Below, piece by piece: positions 35,867 to 46,301 of a DNA stretch of 64,000 nucleotides. This DNA comes from Pleomorphomonas carboxyditropha. Its GTDB lineage: Bacteria > Pseudomonadota > Alphaproteobacteria > Rhizobiales > Pleomorphomonadaceae. The notes beneath the pieces were generated by a model. The model worked only from the letters and a program-made list of their open reading frames with translations. It had not been told where the DNA came from and did no database searches. Position 1 is the first letter of the stretch, and each line of letters starts with the position of its first letter. Position numbers and translations under genes: made by a program. Location of the stretch: NCBI RefSeq assembly GCF_002770725.1, contig NZ_NQVN01000001.1, positions 372,001 through 436,000 on the forward strand. Direction: 5' to 3'.

Positions 35867-37342
35867 TTGCCGGCTTTCGACGAGATGCACGGGTTCGGGC
35901 AGGGCGTCCGATCCGCCTATAGGACCATCCAGGCCTGGCTCGACAGCTCCGACCCGGAAAATCTCAAGCGCCTTCAGAAAGAAGCGGAATTCCTGTTTCG
36001 CAGGATCGGCATCACCTTCGCCGTCTACGGCGACGCCGAGGCCGAGGAGCGCATCATTCCCTTCGATATCGTGCCGCGGGTGCTGACCGGCAGCGAGTGG
36101 GCGACGCTGTCGAAAGGGCTGACGCAGCGCGTGACCGCGCTCAACCGGTTCCTCGCCGACGTCTACGGGGCGGGCGAGATCATCCGGGCCGGCATCGTGC
36201 CGGCCGACCTCGTCTACCAGAACCCCGCCTTCCGGCCGGAAATGGTCGGTCTCAAGCTGCCGCACGACGTCTACGTGCAGATCGCCGGCATCGACATCAT
36301 CCGCACCGACGACAAGGACTTCTACGTTCTCGAGGACAATGCCCGCACGCCCTCCGGCGTCTCCTACATGCTGGAGAACCGCGACGTGCAGATGCGCCTG
36401 TTCCCGGACCTGTTCGCCGAGACGCGCATCCAGCCGGTCGAGAACTACCCGGACGAACTCCTGGCCTCGCTCCGCTCGCTGGCGCCCGCCTCGGCGCCGG
36501 CCGAGCCGACGGTGGTGCTGATGACGCCGGGGCCGCTCAACTCGGCCTATTACGAGCACTCCTTCCTCGCCGACAAGCTCGGCGTGGAGCTGGTGGAGGG
36601 CCGCGATCTCTTCGTGCTCGACGAGGTGGTCTACATGCGCACGACGCGCGGGCCGAAGCGCGTCGACGTCATCTACCGCCGCATCGACGACGATTTTCTC
36701 GACCCCATGGTGTTCCGGCCGGATTCGGTGCTCGGCATCCCCGGCCTGATCTCGGCCTACCGGGCCGGCAACGTGACGCTGGCCAACGCGGTCGGCACCG
36801 GCGTCGCCGACGACAAGGCCATCTACACCTACATGCCGGAGATCGTGCGCTTCTATCTCGGCGAGGAGCCGATCCTGAAGAACGTGCCGACCTGGCGCTG
36901 CCGCGAGCCGGACTGCCTCCGCTACGTGCTCGATCACCTGCCGGAACTGGTGGTCAAGGAGGTGCAGGGCTCGGGCGGCTACGGCATGCTGGTCGGCCCG
37001 AAATCGACAAAAGAGCAGATCGAGGCCTTCCGCGCCAAGCTGATCGCCGATCCCGACGGTTTCATCGCCCAGCCGACGCTGGCGCTCTCCACCTCGCCGA
37101 CCTTCGTCGGCGACGGCGTTGCGCCGCGCCACATCGACCTGCGTCCCTTCGTGCTGACCGGCGCCGACAAGGTGCGCATCGTGCCCGGCGGGCTGACCCG
37201 CGTGGCGCTGAAGGAAGGATCGCTGGTGGTCAACTCCAGCCAGGGCGGCGGCACCAAGGACACCTGGATCATCGCGGACCCGGCGGACGGCGCGCCGCCG
37301 CCGGACGGACAATCCCAGTCGCAATCGCAGGCGGGGGGCTGA
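35867..37342 (+). CDS. Circularly permuted type 2 ATP-grasp protein
   Basis: A 491-aa protein of the DUF404/DUF407 (CP_ATPgrasp_2) family. Conserved segments include PFDIVPRVLTGSEWATL, RALNRFLADVYG-like ALNRFLADVYGAGEI, EDNARTPSGVSYMLENR and VVKEVQGSGGYGMLVGP. It would use ATP to join a carboxylate and an amine; no substrate is proven. It is followed by an alpha-E protein and a transglutaminase-fold protein, a widely conserved trio thought to make or modify a peptide. The TTG start is chosen because GGAGGAA lies eight bases upstream; ATG 35885 is the alternative. Confidence 0.92.
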   Translation: MPAFDEMHGFGQGVRSAYRTIQAWLDSSDPENLKRLQKEAEFLFRRIGITFAVYGDAEAEERIIPFDIVPRVLTGSEWATLSKGLTQRVTALNRFLADVYGAGEIIRAGIVPADLVYQNPAFRPEMVGLKLPHDVYVQIAGIDIIRTDDKDFYVLEDNARTPSGVSYMLENRDVQMRLFPDLFAETRIQPVENYPDELLASLRSLAPASAPAEPTVVLMTPGPLNSAYYEHSFLADKLGVELVEGRDLFVLDEVVYMRTTRGPKRVDVIYRRIDDDFLDPMVFRPDSVLGIPGLISAYRAGNVTLANAVGTGVADDKAIYTYMPEIVRFYLGEEPILKNVPTWRCREPDCLRYVLDHLPELVVKEVQGSGGYGMLVGPKSTKEQIEAFRAKLIADPDGFIAQPTLALSTSPTFVGDGVAPRHIDLRPFVLTGADKVRIVPGGLTRVALKEGSLVVNSSQGGGTKDTWIIADPADGAPPPDGQSQSQSQAGG

Positions 37343-37346
37343 TGCC

Positions 37347-38288
37347 ATGCTGAGCCGCCACGCCGACAGCCTCTACTGGCTCGCCCGCTACGTCGAGCGC
37401 GCCGAGAACACCGCCCGGCTCATCGAGGCCGCCACCCGCCTCTCCGCCACGCCGATCACCGCCGAGGGCGGCCGCAACGAATGGGAGATGGCGGTCGACG
37501 GCACCGGCACGCTCGACCTGTTCCACCAGCAGCACGCCGAGGCGACGCAGCGCACCGTCATCGACTACCTCGCCTTCTCGCATGCCAACCCGTCGTCGAT
37601 CCGCAACTGCCTCGACGTCGCCCGCGCCAACGCCCGCTCGGTACGCACGGCGCTGACCATGGACATGTGGGAGACCATCAATTCCGGCTGGATGGAGACG
37701 CGCGGCGTCAACAGCCCCAACCTGACCCGGCAGGAATTGTCGGACTTCCTGTCGCGGGTGAAGGAGCTGTCGCTGCGCTTCGACGGCTCGGCCTACCGGA
37801 CGATGCTGAGGAACGACGCCTATTATTTCCTGCGCCTCGGCACCTTCATCGAGCGCGCCGACTTCACCGCCCGCGTGCTGGCGCTCAAGGCCGACGTGCT
37901 CGACCCGAACCGGCCGTCGGTCGGCGGCAGTTCCGACTATTTCCAGTGGTCGTGGATCCTGCGTTCGGTGTCGGCGCTGACCTCCTACCACTGGGTCTAT
38001 CGCGACAACCTGAAGCCCAACCTGGTCGCCGAGTTCCTGATCCTCAGGGCGGAAATGCCGCGCTCGCTGGTGTCCTGCTACGAGAACGTCACGCTCAACC
38101 TCGACAGCCTGTCGCGCGACTACGGCCGGCAAGGGGCGAGCCAGCGCAAGGCGCGCATGCTGCTCAGCCAGTTGCAGGACACGACGCTGCCCGGCCTGTT
38201 CGCCATCGGCCTCAAGGAATTCCTCGAGCGCTTCATCCTCGACAACGCCAACCTCGGCAACGCCATCGCCGAGCAGTATCTGGGGTAA
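37347..38288 (+). CDS. Alpha-E domain protein
   Basis: A 313-aa all-helical protein of the DUF403 family. The opening MLSRHADSLYWLARYVERAENTARLIEA and internal RNDAYYFLRLGTFIERADFTARVL repeat the same E-R-A-(E/D)-x-T-A-R motif, as expected for this family. It begins four bases after the ATP-grasp gene and always accompanies it; its biochemical role is unknown. Confidence 0.93.
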   Translation: MLSRHADSLYWLARYVERAENTARLIEAATRLSATPITAEGGRNEWEMAVDGTGTLDLFHQQHAEATQRTVIDYLAFSHANPSSIRNCLDVARANARSVRTALTMDMWETINSGWMETRGVNSPNLTRQELSDFLSRVKELSLRFDGSAYRTMLRNDAYYFLRLGTFIERADFTARVLALKADVLDPNRPSVGGSSDYFQWSWILRSVSALTSYHWVYRDNLKPNLVAEFLILRAEMPRSLVSCYENVTLNLDSLSRDYGRQGASQRKARMLLSQLQDTTLPGLFAIGLKEFLERFILDNANLGNAIAEQYLG

Positions 38289-38292
38289 GCCG

Positions 38293-39120
38293 ATGCGCCT
38301 GCGCATCCGTCACGACATCGTCGCCCGCTACGACGAGCCGGTCACGCTGGCCAGCCGGTCGCTGCATCTTTGTCCGCGCACCTTCGACGGGCAATATGTG
38401 CGCGCCTGGCATCTCGACGTCACCGGCGACTGCCGGCAGGCCCGCTCGTCCGACGCCTTCGGCAACATCGTCTACGACTGCGCCATCGAAGGGTCGCTCG
38501 ACGAGGTGGCCATCGCCGCCGAGGGCGAGGTGGAGGTGGACGACACCGCCGGCGTGCTGCAGGGCGCGCCGCTCGACCGCATTCCGCCGGCCGTCTTCCT
38601 GCGCGAGACGCGCGTCACCCTGCGCACGCCGACCATCCTGTCGCTTGCCGACAAGGTGCGGGCGCTTTCCGACGGCACGCCGCTCGACCTCTGCCACAAG
38701 CTGATGCACCTCATCCACGACGAGGTGGAGGCGCTCGCCGCCGATCCGGCCGAACTGTCGGGCGTGCGCGAGGTCGCCGCCGAGGATGTGCTGGCCGAGG
38801 CGCGCGGCACGCCGGCCGACCTCGCCCACCTGTTCATCGCCACGGCGCGCGGCCTGTCGCTGCCGGCCCGCTTCGTCTCCGGCTATCTCTGGCAGGAGGA
38901 GGCGACGGCCACCGGCGCGCTGGCCGCCTGGGCGGAGGCGCTGATCCCCGGCCTCGGCTGGGTTGGCTTCGATGCGGCGAACGATACCTGCCCGACCGAC
39001 GCCTACGTGCGCGTCGCCTCGGCGCTCGACCAGTCGGGCGCCGCCTGGGTCCGCGCGGCCGACCGCGGCGGCGCTCCCGCCGTGGTGACGGTGACGGCTG
39101 CGGCCGATCGGTTGGGTTGA
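38293..39120 (+). CDS. Transglutaminase-fold protein lacking catalytic Cys and His
   Basis: A 275-aa protein with an N-terminal Bact_transglu_N beta-domain and a C-terminal transglutaminase core. Homologues in this trio read G-x-C-Q-D-x-A-H at the nucleophile and A-H-A-W-A-E at the His. Here the same sites read G-T-P174-A-D-L-A-H and L-A211-A-W-A-E. Only the third residue, Asp227 in GWVGFD, is kept. The rest of the fold (RFVSGYLWQ, CPTDAYVRVA) is well preserved and the frame is intact, so this looks like a pseudoenzyme rather than a decaying gene. It completes the ATP-grasp/alpha-E operon. Confidence 0.88.
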   Translation: MRLRIRHDIVARYDEPVTLASRSLHLCPRTFDGQYVRAWHLDVTGDCRQARSSDAFGNIVYDCAIEGSLDEVAIAAEGEVEVDDTAGVLQGAPLDRIPPAVFLRETRVTLRTPTILSLADKVRALSDGTPLDLCHKLMHLIHDEVEALAADPAELSGVREVAAEDVLAEARGTPADLAHLFIATARGLSLPARFVSGYLWQEEATATGALAAWAEALIPGLGWVGFDAANDTCPTDAYVRVASALDQSGAAWVRAADRGGAPAVVTVTAAADRLG

Positions 39121-39206
39121 GGGAGTCCGGTTGTCTTTTCCGGTTCGAGATGGTTCGCGGAAGCAGGCCACGACGAAATTTATATAGTGAATTCAATTAT
39201 ATAAAT

Positions 39207-39364
39207 TGTCTTCCTCCGCGAAGGCGGAGGATCTCAGGCAGAATAAGATACAGGGCGGATATCAGGCGCCGTCTCCAGCGTGATCTACCTTCGTACAAAA
39301 GGAGCCCGATAGCGGCGTCGCATTCCATTCGGCCTGAGGTCTTCCGCCTTCGCGGAGGATGACA
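39207..39364. repeat. 158-bp palindromic intergenic element with 33-bp terminal inverted repeats
   Basis: The left end (39207-39239) and the right end (39332-39364) are inverted copies differing at three positions; each contains the palindrome CCTCCGCGAAGGCGGAGG or its variant. AT-rich sequence (ATTATATA-like) lies on both sides. This is the layout of a MITE-like or BIME-like dispersed repeat. It fills most of the 370-base gap without genes at 39121-39490. Confidence 0.6.
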
Positions 39365-39431
39365 GAAAATTATATATAAAACAGTTACTTATCTCGGATG
39401 AGCTACATCCGACTGCGAAGCCGAAAGCGCG

Positions 39432-39464
39432 AAGGCCGGGACCCTGAGACGGGTGCCCGGCCTT
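39432..39464 (-). terminator. Terminator of the GH2 transport operon
   Basis: A hairpin with AAGGCCGGG/CCCGGCCTT outer arms and ACCC/GGGT inner arms lies 27 bases after the stop of the ATPase gene. Confidence 0.65.
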
Positions 39465-39490
39465 GCTGTTCCTGGCGACGGAGGGGATCG

Positions 39491-40573
<1,083 letters not shown>

Positions 40574-40605
40574 GATGGGATTTCCGCTTCGATCGGTTGC
40601 GCCGC

Positions 40606-42852
40606 TCAGCCGGCCTTGAGGGTGAGGGTGGTCTCGCCTAGGCGATGGCAGGCGACCTTGACGGTGACGTCGCCGGCGCCGCCGGTGGTCTCCAGCCAGA
40701 AGCCGATGGCGCCGCCCTTCAGTACCACCTCCGACGGGCCGAGCAGCCTCACCGGTCCGCTCGCCGCGATATGCACCGCCTCGTCGAGGAAGGGCAGCAG
40801 GTTGCCGGCCTGGTCGAGGGCGCGGACGATGACGCGCACCGAATCCTTGGGCTCGGCCGACAGCGTCGTCCAGTCGGGCTTGACCTCCAGCGTGGTCGGC
40901 ACCGGATCGGAGGCGAACCTGACGGTCTCGACCGGCTTGCCGCCGATGTAGCCGGTGACGGTGGCTTCTTCCCACTTCATGCCCCAGAGGCCGAGTTCCT
41001 CGGCCGAGAAGGCGCGCTGGTCGATGACGACCGGCGCGTGCGGCAGGTGCGGGTAGGTCTCGCGGTCGGGTTTGACGCGCTTGACGATGTCCGCGCCGTA
41101 GCGAAGCTCCACCTCGTCGCAGTTGGTCAGCACGATCAGCGGCAGGATGCCGCCGATGTTGCGCTCGCCGCGGGCGTAATAGGTGACCGGCTTCAGCACC
41201 ACCTCGTCGGACGGGTCGCACTGGCTGGTGTAGACCCAGGCGGCGAACTTCGGCTCGCGCCAGGCGTCCATCACGCCGTGATGGCAGAGGCGGTCGCCGG
41301 AGCCGAAGTCCTTGTGGGTGTTGTAGTCGAACATGCACCAGCCGGTGGAGCCGGCGATGCCGGGATCGGCATAGGTGGCGTCGAGGATGGAGAGATAGCG
41401 GGAGACGTGCTCGGCCTGCCGCTGCTCCTGGTCATAGCGCTTGGTCGGGAACATATGGCCGTTGAACTCGGTCACCATGTAGGGCACCGGCGTCTTGAGG
41501 CCGGTGGTCTCGGAGATCGGCCTGAGCGCGATGCGCGGCCGGTTGGCGCCCGGCAGCTCCTCGTTGCCCTGGATGAAGTCGTTCATCGTGTAGACGTCTT
41601 CCAGGAACTCGCTGTCGGTGATGTAGCGGACGCCGCCGGTCTGGCGCGTCGCGTCGAGCTCGTGGGCGACCCGGTTGGTCGCCGCGTAGAAGTCGTGGAA
41701 GTCCTGCGATTCGTTGATGCGCACGCCCCAGATGACGATCGACGGATGGTTCCAGTCGCGCTCGACCATGGCGCGGACGTTGGCGATGGCCTGCGCCTGC
41801 CAGCTCTCGTCGCCGACATGCTGCCAGCCGGGGATCTCCTCGAACACCAGGAGGCCGAGGCGGTCGCAGGCATCGAGGAACCACGGCGACTGCGGGTAGT
41901 GCGAGGTGCGGACGACGTTGACCTTCAATTCGCTCTTGAGGATCTCGGCGTCGCGCTCCTGCGCCCGGCGGCCCATGGCGTAGCCGACGTAGGGATAGGC
42001 CTGGTGGCGGTTGAGGCCGCGCAGCTTCAAGGGCTTGCCGTTGAGGCGGAAGCCGTCGGTGGTGAACTCGGCGGAACGGAAGCCGAAGGTCACGCAGAGG
42101 CTATCGTCGCCGCTCTCGTGGACGAGATCGACCACCGCCTGGTAGAGGGCGGGATTGTCGATGTCCCAGAGGGCGATGCCGTCGAGGTTGTCGAGCTCCA
42201 GCGTGACGCTGTCGCCGGCGTAGGACGCATCGGCGCGGCCGACCGTCCTGCCGGCGGCGTCCTTCAGCGTCACCGACACCCGGCCGGCCAGCTTCAGGCC
42301 GCGCGGGTTGGCGATGTCGACGCGGACCTTCGCCGTCTTTCGGGCGGCGAGCACGTCGGGCGTCTCGATCTTGACGTTGCCGATGTAGACCGGCGCGGTG
42401 ACGCGCAGCCAGACGTCGCGATAGATGCCGGCGTAGGTGAGGTAGTCGATCTGGCCGCCGAACGGCGGGATGGCCGGGTTCTCGGAGCCGTCGATCCTGA
42501 CGGTGACGAGGTTGTCGCCCTCGACGAGCCGGTCGGTCAGCCGGGCGGTGAACGGCGTATAGCCGTCGGGATGGGCGACCGCCTGTTCGCCGTTGACGTA
42601 GACGACGCTGTCGGCCATGGCGCCGTCGAACACCAGGGCGACCTCGCGACCCTCGAACTCGGGCCGCCAGGCGATCACCTTCTGATAGGTGAACGGCCGC
42701 TGGTAGCAGGTCTCGTCGAAGTAGTTGTAGGGCAGCTCGACGGCATTGTGCGGCAGATTGACGGCCTCGCCCTTGCGGAACGCGGCGGCGAGATCGGCGG
42801 AGAAGCCTTGGTGGAAGGTCCAGCCGGTGTTGCAGTTGATGGTCTTGCGCAT
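40606..42852 (-). CDS. Glycoside hydrolase family 2 beta-glycosidase
   Basis: A 748-aa cytoplasmic enzyme (no signal peptide). N-terminal sugar-binding jelly roll, two immunoglobulin-like domains and a TIM barrel are followed by extra C-terminal beta domains. The acid/base is Glu381 in WGVRINES and the nucleophile is Glu462 in VTEFNGHM. LRGLNRHQAYPYVG matches the GH2 active-site loop of beta-galactosidases. Beta-galactosidase is the first guess; beta-glucuronidase or beta-mannosidase cannot be excluded. It lies inside a LacEFG-like transport operon and so hydrolyses an imported disaccharide or oligosaccharide. Confidence 0.92.
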   Translation of the reverse strand: MRKTINCNTGWTFHQGFSADLAAAFRKGEAVNLPHNAVELPYNYFDETCYQRPFTYQKVIAWRPEFEGREVALVFDGAMADSVVYVNGEQAVAHPDGYTPFTARLTDRLVEGDNLVTVRIDGSENPAIPPFGGQIDYLTYAGIYRDVWLRVTAPVYIGNVKIETPDVLAARKTAKVRVDIANPRGLKLAGRVSVTLKDAAGRTVGRADASYAGDSVTLELDNLDGIALWDIDNPALYQAVVDLVHESGDDSLCVTFGFRSAEFTTDGFRLNGKPLKLRGLNRHQAYPYVGYAMGRRAQERDAEILKSELKVNVVRTSHYPQSPWFLDACDRLGLLVFEEIPGWQHVGDESWQAQAIANVRAMVERDWNHPSIVIWGVRINESQDFHDFYAATNRVAHELDATRQTGGVRYITDSEFLEDVYTMNDFIQGNEELPGANRPRIALRPISETTGLKTPVPYMVTEFNGHMFPTKRYDQEQRQAEHVSRYLSILDATYADPGIAGSTGWCMFDYNTHKDFGSGDRLCHHGVMDAWREPKFAAWVYTSQCDPSDEVVLKPVTYYARGERNIGGILPLIVLTNCDEVELRYGADIVKRVKPDRETYPHLPHAPVVIDQRAFSAEELGLWGMKWEEATVTGYIGGKPVETVRFASDPVPTTLEVKPDWTTLSAEPKDSVRVIVRALDQAGNLLPFLDEAVHIAASGPVRLLGPSEVVLKGGAIGFWLETTGGAGDVTVKVACHRLGETTLTLKAG

Positions 42853-42862
42853 TTTGAACCTG

Positions 42863-43687
42863 TTACTTGACCGAGCCGAGCATGCCTTCGACGAACTGGC
42901 GCTGCATGGCAAAGAAGACGAAGAGGGTGGGGATGGTGGCGAGGACCGTGCCGATCATTACCGCGCCGTAGTCGGGGTAGTAGGCCGAGCCGAGCGAGGA
43001 GATGACCAGCGTGATGGTCTTCATGTCATTGGATTGCAGCACGATCAGCGGCCACAGATAGCTGTTCCAGGCCGTCATGAAGACGATGATGAAGGCGGCG
43101 GCGTAGGTCGAGCGCATCACCGGCATGTAGATCAGGAAGAAGATCTGCCATTCCTTCAAACCGTCGACGCGGGCGGCGTCACGTAGTTCGTGCGGGAAGG
43201 CCTTGGTCGACTGGCGGAAGTAGAAGATGATGAAGGCCGACGCGACGGTGGGCAGCACCACCGCGAGGTGGGTGTTGATGAGGCCGAACTGCTTCATCAG
43301 CATGAACAGCGGGATCATCAGCGCCGCGAAGGGGATCATCAGCGTCAAGAGCATCAGCGTGTAGAGCTTCTCGCGGAAGCGCGACGCGAAGATTTCGAAG
43401 CCGTAGCCGGCCAGCGACGAGATGAGCAGCGTCAGCACCGTGGCGATGATGGTGATCTTGGCGGAGTTCCAGAAGATCAGCGGCGCATCGACCTGGGTGA
43501 AGAAAGTGGTGGCGTTGACGACCAGGGCTTCGCCGAAGCTCATCTTGCCCTTGATGATGTCGGACGTCGTGTTGGTGGCGCCGATGATCATCCACAGGAA
43601 GGGAAAGATGGAGAGGAAGGCCATCACACCGAGGAAGATGTAGACGGCGACGGACGAAAGCCGCTGCTTGAGACCGTAGCTGGTCAT
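42863..43687 (-). CDS. Carbohydrate ABC transporter permease (LacG/MalG type)
   Basis: A 274-aa CUT1 permease with six helices. The ATPase-docking loop reads DAARVDGLKEWQIFFLIYMPVM. Its ATG overlaps the stop of the other permease by four bases. It lies 10 bases before the GH2 gene. Confidence 0.92.
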   Translation of the reverse strand: MTSYGLKQRLSSVAVYIFLGVMAFLSIFPFLWMIIGATNTTSDIIKGKMSFGEALVVNATTFFTQVDAPLIFWNSAKITIIATVLTLLISSLAGYGFEIFASRFREKLYTLMLLTLMIPFAALMIPLFMLMKQFGLINTHLAVVLPTVASAFIIFYFRQSTKAFPHELRDAARVDGLKEWQIFFLIYMPVMRSTYAAAFIIVFMTAWNSYLWPLIVLQSNDMKTITLVISSLGSAYYPDYGAVMIGTVLATIPTLFVFFAMQRQFVEGMLGSVK

Positions 43688-44598
43688 GCCTTGCGCTCCC
43701 GGGCGGCATAGAATTGCAGGAAGGACAGGACCGCCACCAGGAAGACGATGACGTAGGAGACGGTGGCGGCGTAGCCGTAGTTCGGGGCGAACTTGAAGGT
43801 TAGGTTGTAGATGTAAAGCGACAGCGTCAGCGCCGAGTTGCCGGGGCCGGCCGCACCGCTGGCCGAACCGCCGCCGGTGATGGTCGCCACTTCGTCGAAG
43901 AGCTGCAGCGTGCCGATGGTGGAGGTGACCGTGGTGAACAGGATCACCGGCTTCAGCATCGGTACCGTCAGGTGCAGGAAGCGGGCCCAGGTCGGCACGC
44001 CATCGATGCGGGCGGCTTCATAGACCGAGCGGTCGATGTTCTGCATGGCCGCCAGATAGAAGATCATGTTGTAGCCGGTCCAGCGCCAGGTGATGGCGAT
44101 GATGATCATCGTCCGGCACCAGAAGGGATCGGTCATCCAGGGGATGCCGACGTCGACGATGCCGAGGCCGATCAGCGTCGTGTTGATCAGGCCGTTGGCG
44201 ACGAACATCGACTTGAACAGCACCGAATAGGCGACCAGCGAGGTGACGCAGGGCAGGAAGATCGCCGTGCGCAACACGCCACGAAACTTGAGATCGGGAT
44301 TGTTGAGCAGTGACGCCGTGACCAGCGCCAGCGTCAGCATGATCGGCACCTGCACCAGGAAGAAGATGAAGGTGTTGGTCAGCGCCGTGAAGAACAGCGG
44401 GTCGTTGAACAGCCGGTAGGTGTTCTTGAGCCCGGCAAAGGAGAGGCGCACGCCGAGACCGGTCTGGAAGGACATCCAGAACGAATGCAGGATCGGAAAG
44501 ACCATGAAGGTGGCGATCAGCGCCAGCGCGGGGCCGACGAACAGCCAGCCGTTGACGTCGAAGCGCGGCTTAAGTCGCCGCGGGGAAATTGCTGACAT
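43684..44598 (-). CDS. Carbohydrate ABC transporter permease (LacF/MalF type)
   Basis: A 304-aa CUT1 permease with six helices; the docking loop reads EAARIDGVPTWARFLHLTVPML. The GC-rich loop near GGGSASGAAGPGN is longer than usual but lies in a periplasmic region. It pairs with the next permease through a four-base overlap. Confidence 0.92.
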   Translation of the reverse strand: MSAISPRRLKPRFDVNGWLFVGPALALIATFMVFPILHSFWMSFQTGLGVRLSFAGLKNTYRLFNDPLFFTALTNTFIFFLVQVPIMLTLALVTASLLNNPDLKFRGVLRTAIFLPCVTSLVAYSVLFKSMFVANGLINTTLIGLGIVDVGIPWMTDPFWCRTMIIIAITWRWTGYNMIFYLAAMQNIDRSVYEAARIDGVPTWARFLHLTVPMLKPVILFTTVTSTIGTLQLFDEVATITGGGSASGAAGPGNSALTLSLYIYNLTFKFAPNYGYAATVSYVIVFLVAVLSFLQFYAARERKA

Positions 44599-44748
44599 GG
44601 GTCACCGTTCCGGCAGAGCGGGGCTCTCGGGCAGCTTCCGGCGGTCGGGTCGGCCCGGCCGTGAGGAAGTGCCTTCGCACAAGAATGCGGGGCGTCGCCG
44701 TTCGTCGGTCAACCTCGTGGAGGAGGACGACGCGGGCTGGGGTAGAGA

Positions 44749-44772
44749 GGCGGACGGCATCGGCCGTCCGCC
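44749..44772 (-). terminator. Intercistronic hairpin after the binding-protein gene
   Basis: Perfect ten-base arms GGCGGACGGC and GCCGTCCGCC around a four-base loop begin ten bases after the binding-protein stop. It probably stabilises that message and limits read-through into the permeases, a common device in ABC operons. Confidence 0.65.
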
Positions 44773-44781
44773 CCTTCGTCG

Positions 44782-46035
44782 TTACTGAACGAGGGTCTGG
44801 GCCTGCTCGTCGATCGCCTTGAGCACGTCGTCGACCGAGCCGCCCTTGGCGAGTTCGGGCTGATGGGCGGCGACAACGGAGTCGACCTCGTTGGTGAAGG
44901 TGCCGTAGTTGACCGACGGAACCTTGGACAGCCAGTCGGAGAAGGTCTGCCAGATCGGCTCGTTGCTGAAGAACGGGTCGGTCGACTTGTAGGCTTCGCC
45001 GTCGCGGGCCGCGAGCAGTGAGCCGACCGCGCCGCGGTCGACGAGGATCTTCTGGTAGAAATTGACGTCCTTGGCGTAGACCTCGTTCAGGAAGTCGATC
45101 GCCTCGTCCTTGGCGGCGGAACCCGCCAGAACGTACCAGCTCGAGCCGCCGAGGTTCGAGTAGTGGGTGGCGCCCTCGATGGTCAGCTTCGGGATCGGGG
45201 CGATACCCCAGTTGCCGGACTGCTCGGGCTGCGACTTGACGGTGCCGGTGATCCACACGCCGGTGGTGACGGAGGCCACTTCGCCGCCGGTGAAGGCGCC
45301 GACCCAGTCGGCCCAGCCGGCGGCCGGGCGGAAGATGTTGGCGGTCTGGATCTTCTGGATGACCTCGAGAGCGGCCTTCAGCGCGACATTGCCCTCGATC
45401 GAGAGGTTGCCGTCCTTGTCGAAGTACCAGCCACCAGCCGACTGCATGATGATGCGGGTGAGGCCGGCATCGTTCGGGTCATAGGCCAGCATCTTCTTGC
45501 CGGTCTTCTCCTCGACGACCTTGGCGATCTCGATGTACTTGTCCCAGGTGAGGTCCTGGAGATCGGCGGGCTGGAAGCCAGCCTGCGACAGCAGGTCCTT
45601 GCGATAGTAGAAGCCGGTCACGCCCGAGTCGAAGGGCATGGAGTAGACCTTGTCGTCAAGGGTGGCGAGGGCGACCTTGTAGGGCGCAAAGCCGGAATAG
45701 TCGACCTTGTCGCTGAGCGGAGCGAAGGAGTCGGGGAAGGACTGGAGGAACTTCTGCGCGCCGTAATCCTCGATGAGGACGATGTCGGGCATGCCGTCGG
45801 CAACACCCGAGGCGAGGCCGGTCTGCAGCTTCCGCTCGATGTCGGCCTTGGCGAAGTCGACCACGTTGAGTTTGAAGTCGGGATGGGTCTTGGCGTAAAC
45901 CTCGCCGGCTTCCTTCATGATCGCGACGTTGAAATTGGGATCCCAGCACCAGACGGTGACTTCGGCGGCCTGGGCGGCCGTGATGGCGATGAGGCTGGCA
46001 CCCGCGAAGGCGAGCGCAACGGTTTTGCGGTTCAT
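44782..46035 (-). CDS. Extracellular sugar-binding protein (LacE type)
   Basis: A 417-aa family 1 binding protein with a signal peptide (MNRKTVALAFAGASLIAITAAQAAEV). It is the first gene of the GH2 transport operon. The substrate is probably a beta-linked galactoside or related disaccharide judging by the GH2 enzyme. A gap of 183 bases with a hairpin separates it from the permeases. Confidence 0.91.
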   Translation of the reverse strand: MNRKTVALAFAGASLIAITAAQAAEVTVWCWDPNFNVAIMKEAGEVYAKTHPDFKLNVVDFAKADIERKLQTGLASGVADGMPDIVLIEDYGAQKFLQSFPDSFAPLSDKVDYSGFAPYKVALATLDDKVYSMPFDSGVTGFYYRKDLLSQAGFQPADLQDLTWDKYIEIAKVVEEKTGKKMLAYDPNDAGLTRIIMQSAGGWYFDKDGNLSIEGNVALKAALEVIQKIQTANIFRPAAGWADWVGAFTGGEVASVTTGVWITGTVKSQPEQSGNWGIAPIPKLTIEGATHYSNLGGSSWYVLAGSAAKDEAIDFLNEVYAKDVNFYQKILVDRGAVGSLLAARDGEAYKSTDPFFSNEPIWQTFSDWLSKVPSVNYGTFTNEVDSVVAAHQPELAKGGSVDDVLKAIDEQAQTLVQ

Positions 46036-46165
46036 CCAGTTCCCCCACTCGTATCCGAGGCGTCCTCAGCCTCTCAGGGGAGCACTATCCGATACTCATC
46101 CGCCCGGCGCAATATATTATTTTGTAAATTTTACCAGCTTTTTGTTGCTGCGTTTTCGGGCTCAG

Positions 46166-46182
46166 AGGTAAATAGTTTACCT
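46166..46182. promoter_or_regulatory. Candidate LacI operator upstream of the binding protein
   Basis: AGGTAAATAGTTTACCT is a perfect palindrome with seven-base arms. A weaker relative (GGTAAA-A-TTTACA on the minus strand) lies at 46123-46135. Both are in the 266-base promoter region of the GH2 operon. Confidence 0.5.
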
Positions 46183-46301
46183 GTCCGCCGGGTGGAAGCC
46201 AATCGCGCCGCGATGACCAATTAGGATATGTGCTGACCTGTCGCGCGAGGGCTGCGGCTCTTGGCGCGAGATGGGCAGGGCGTGTCGTGCCGGACTTCGG
46301 C

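Noticed and set aside
39207-39364. CRISPR or tandem array suspected from repeated CCTCCGCGAAGG blocks
   Set aside because: Only two copies exist and they are inverted, not spaced direct repeats.
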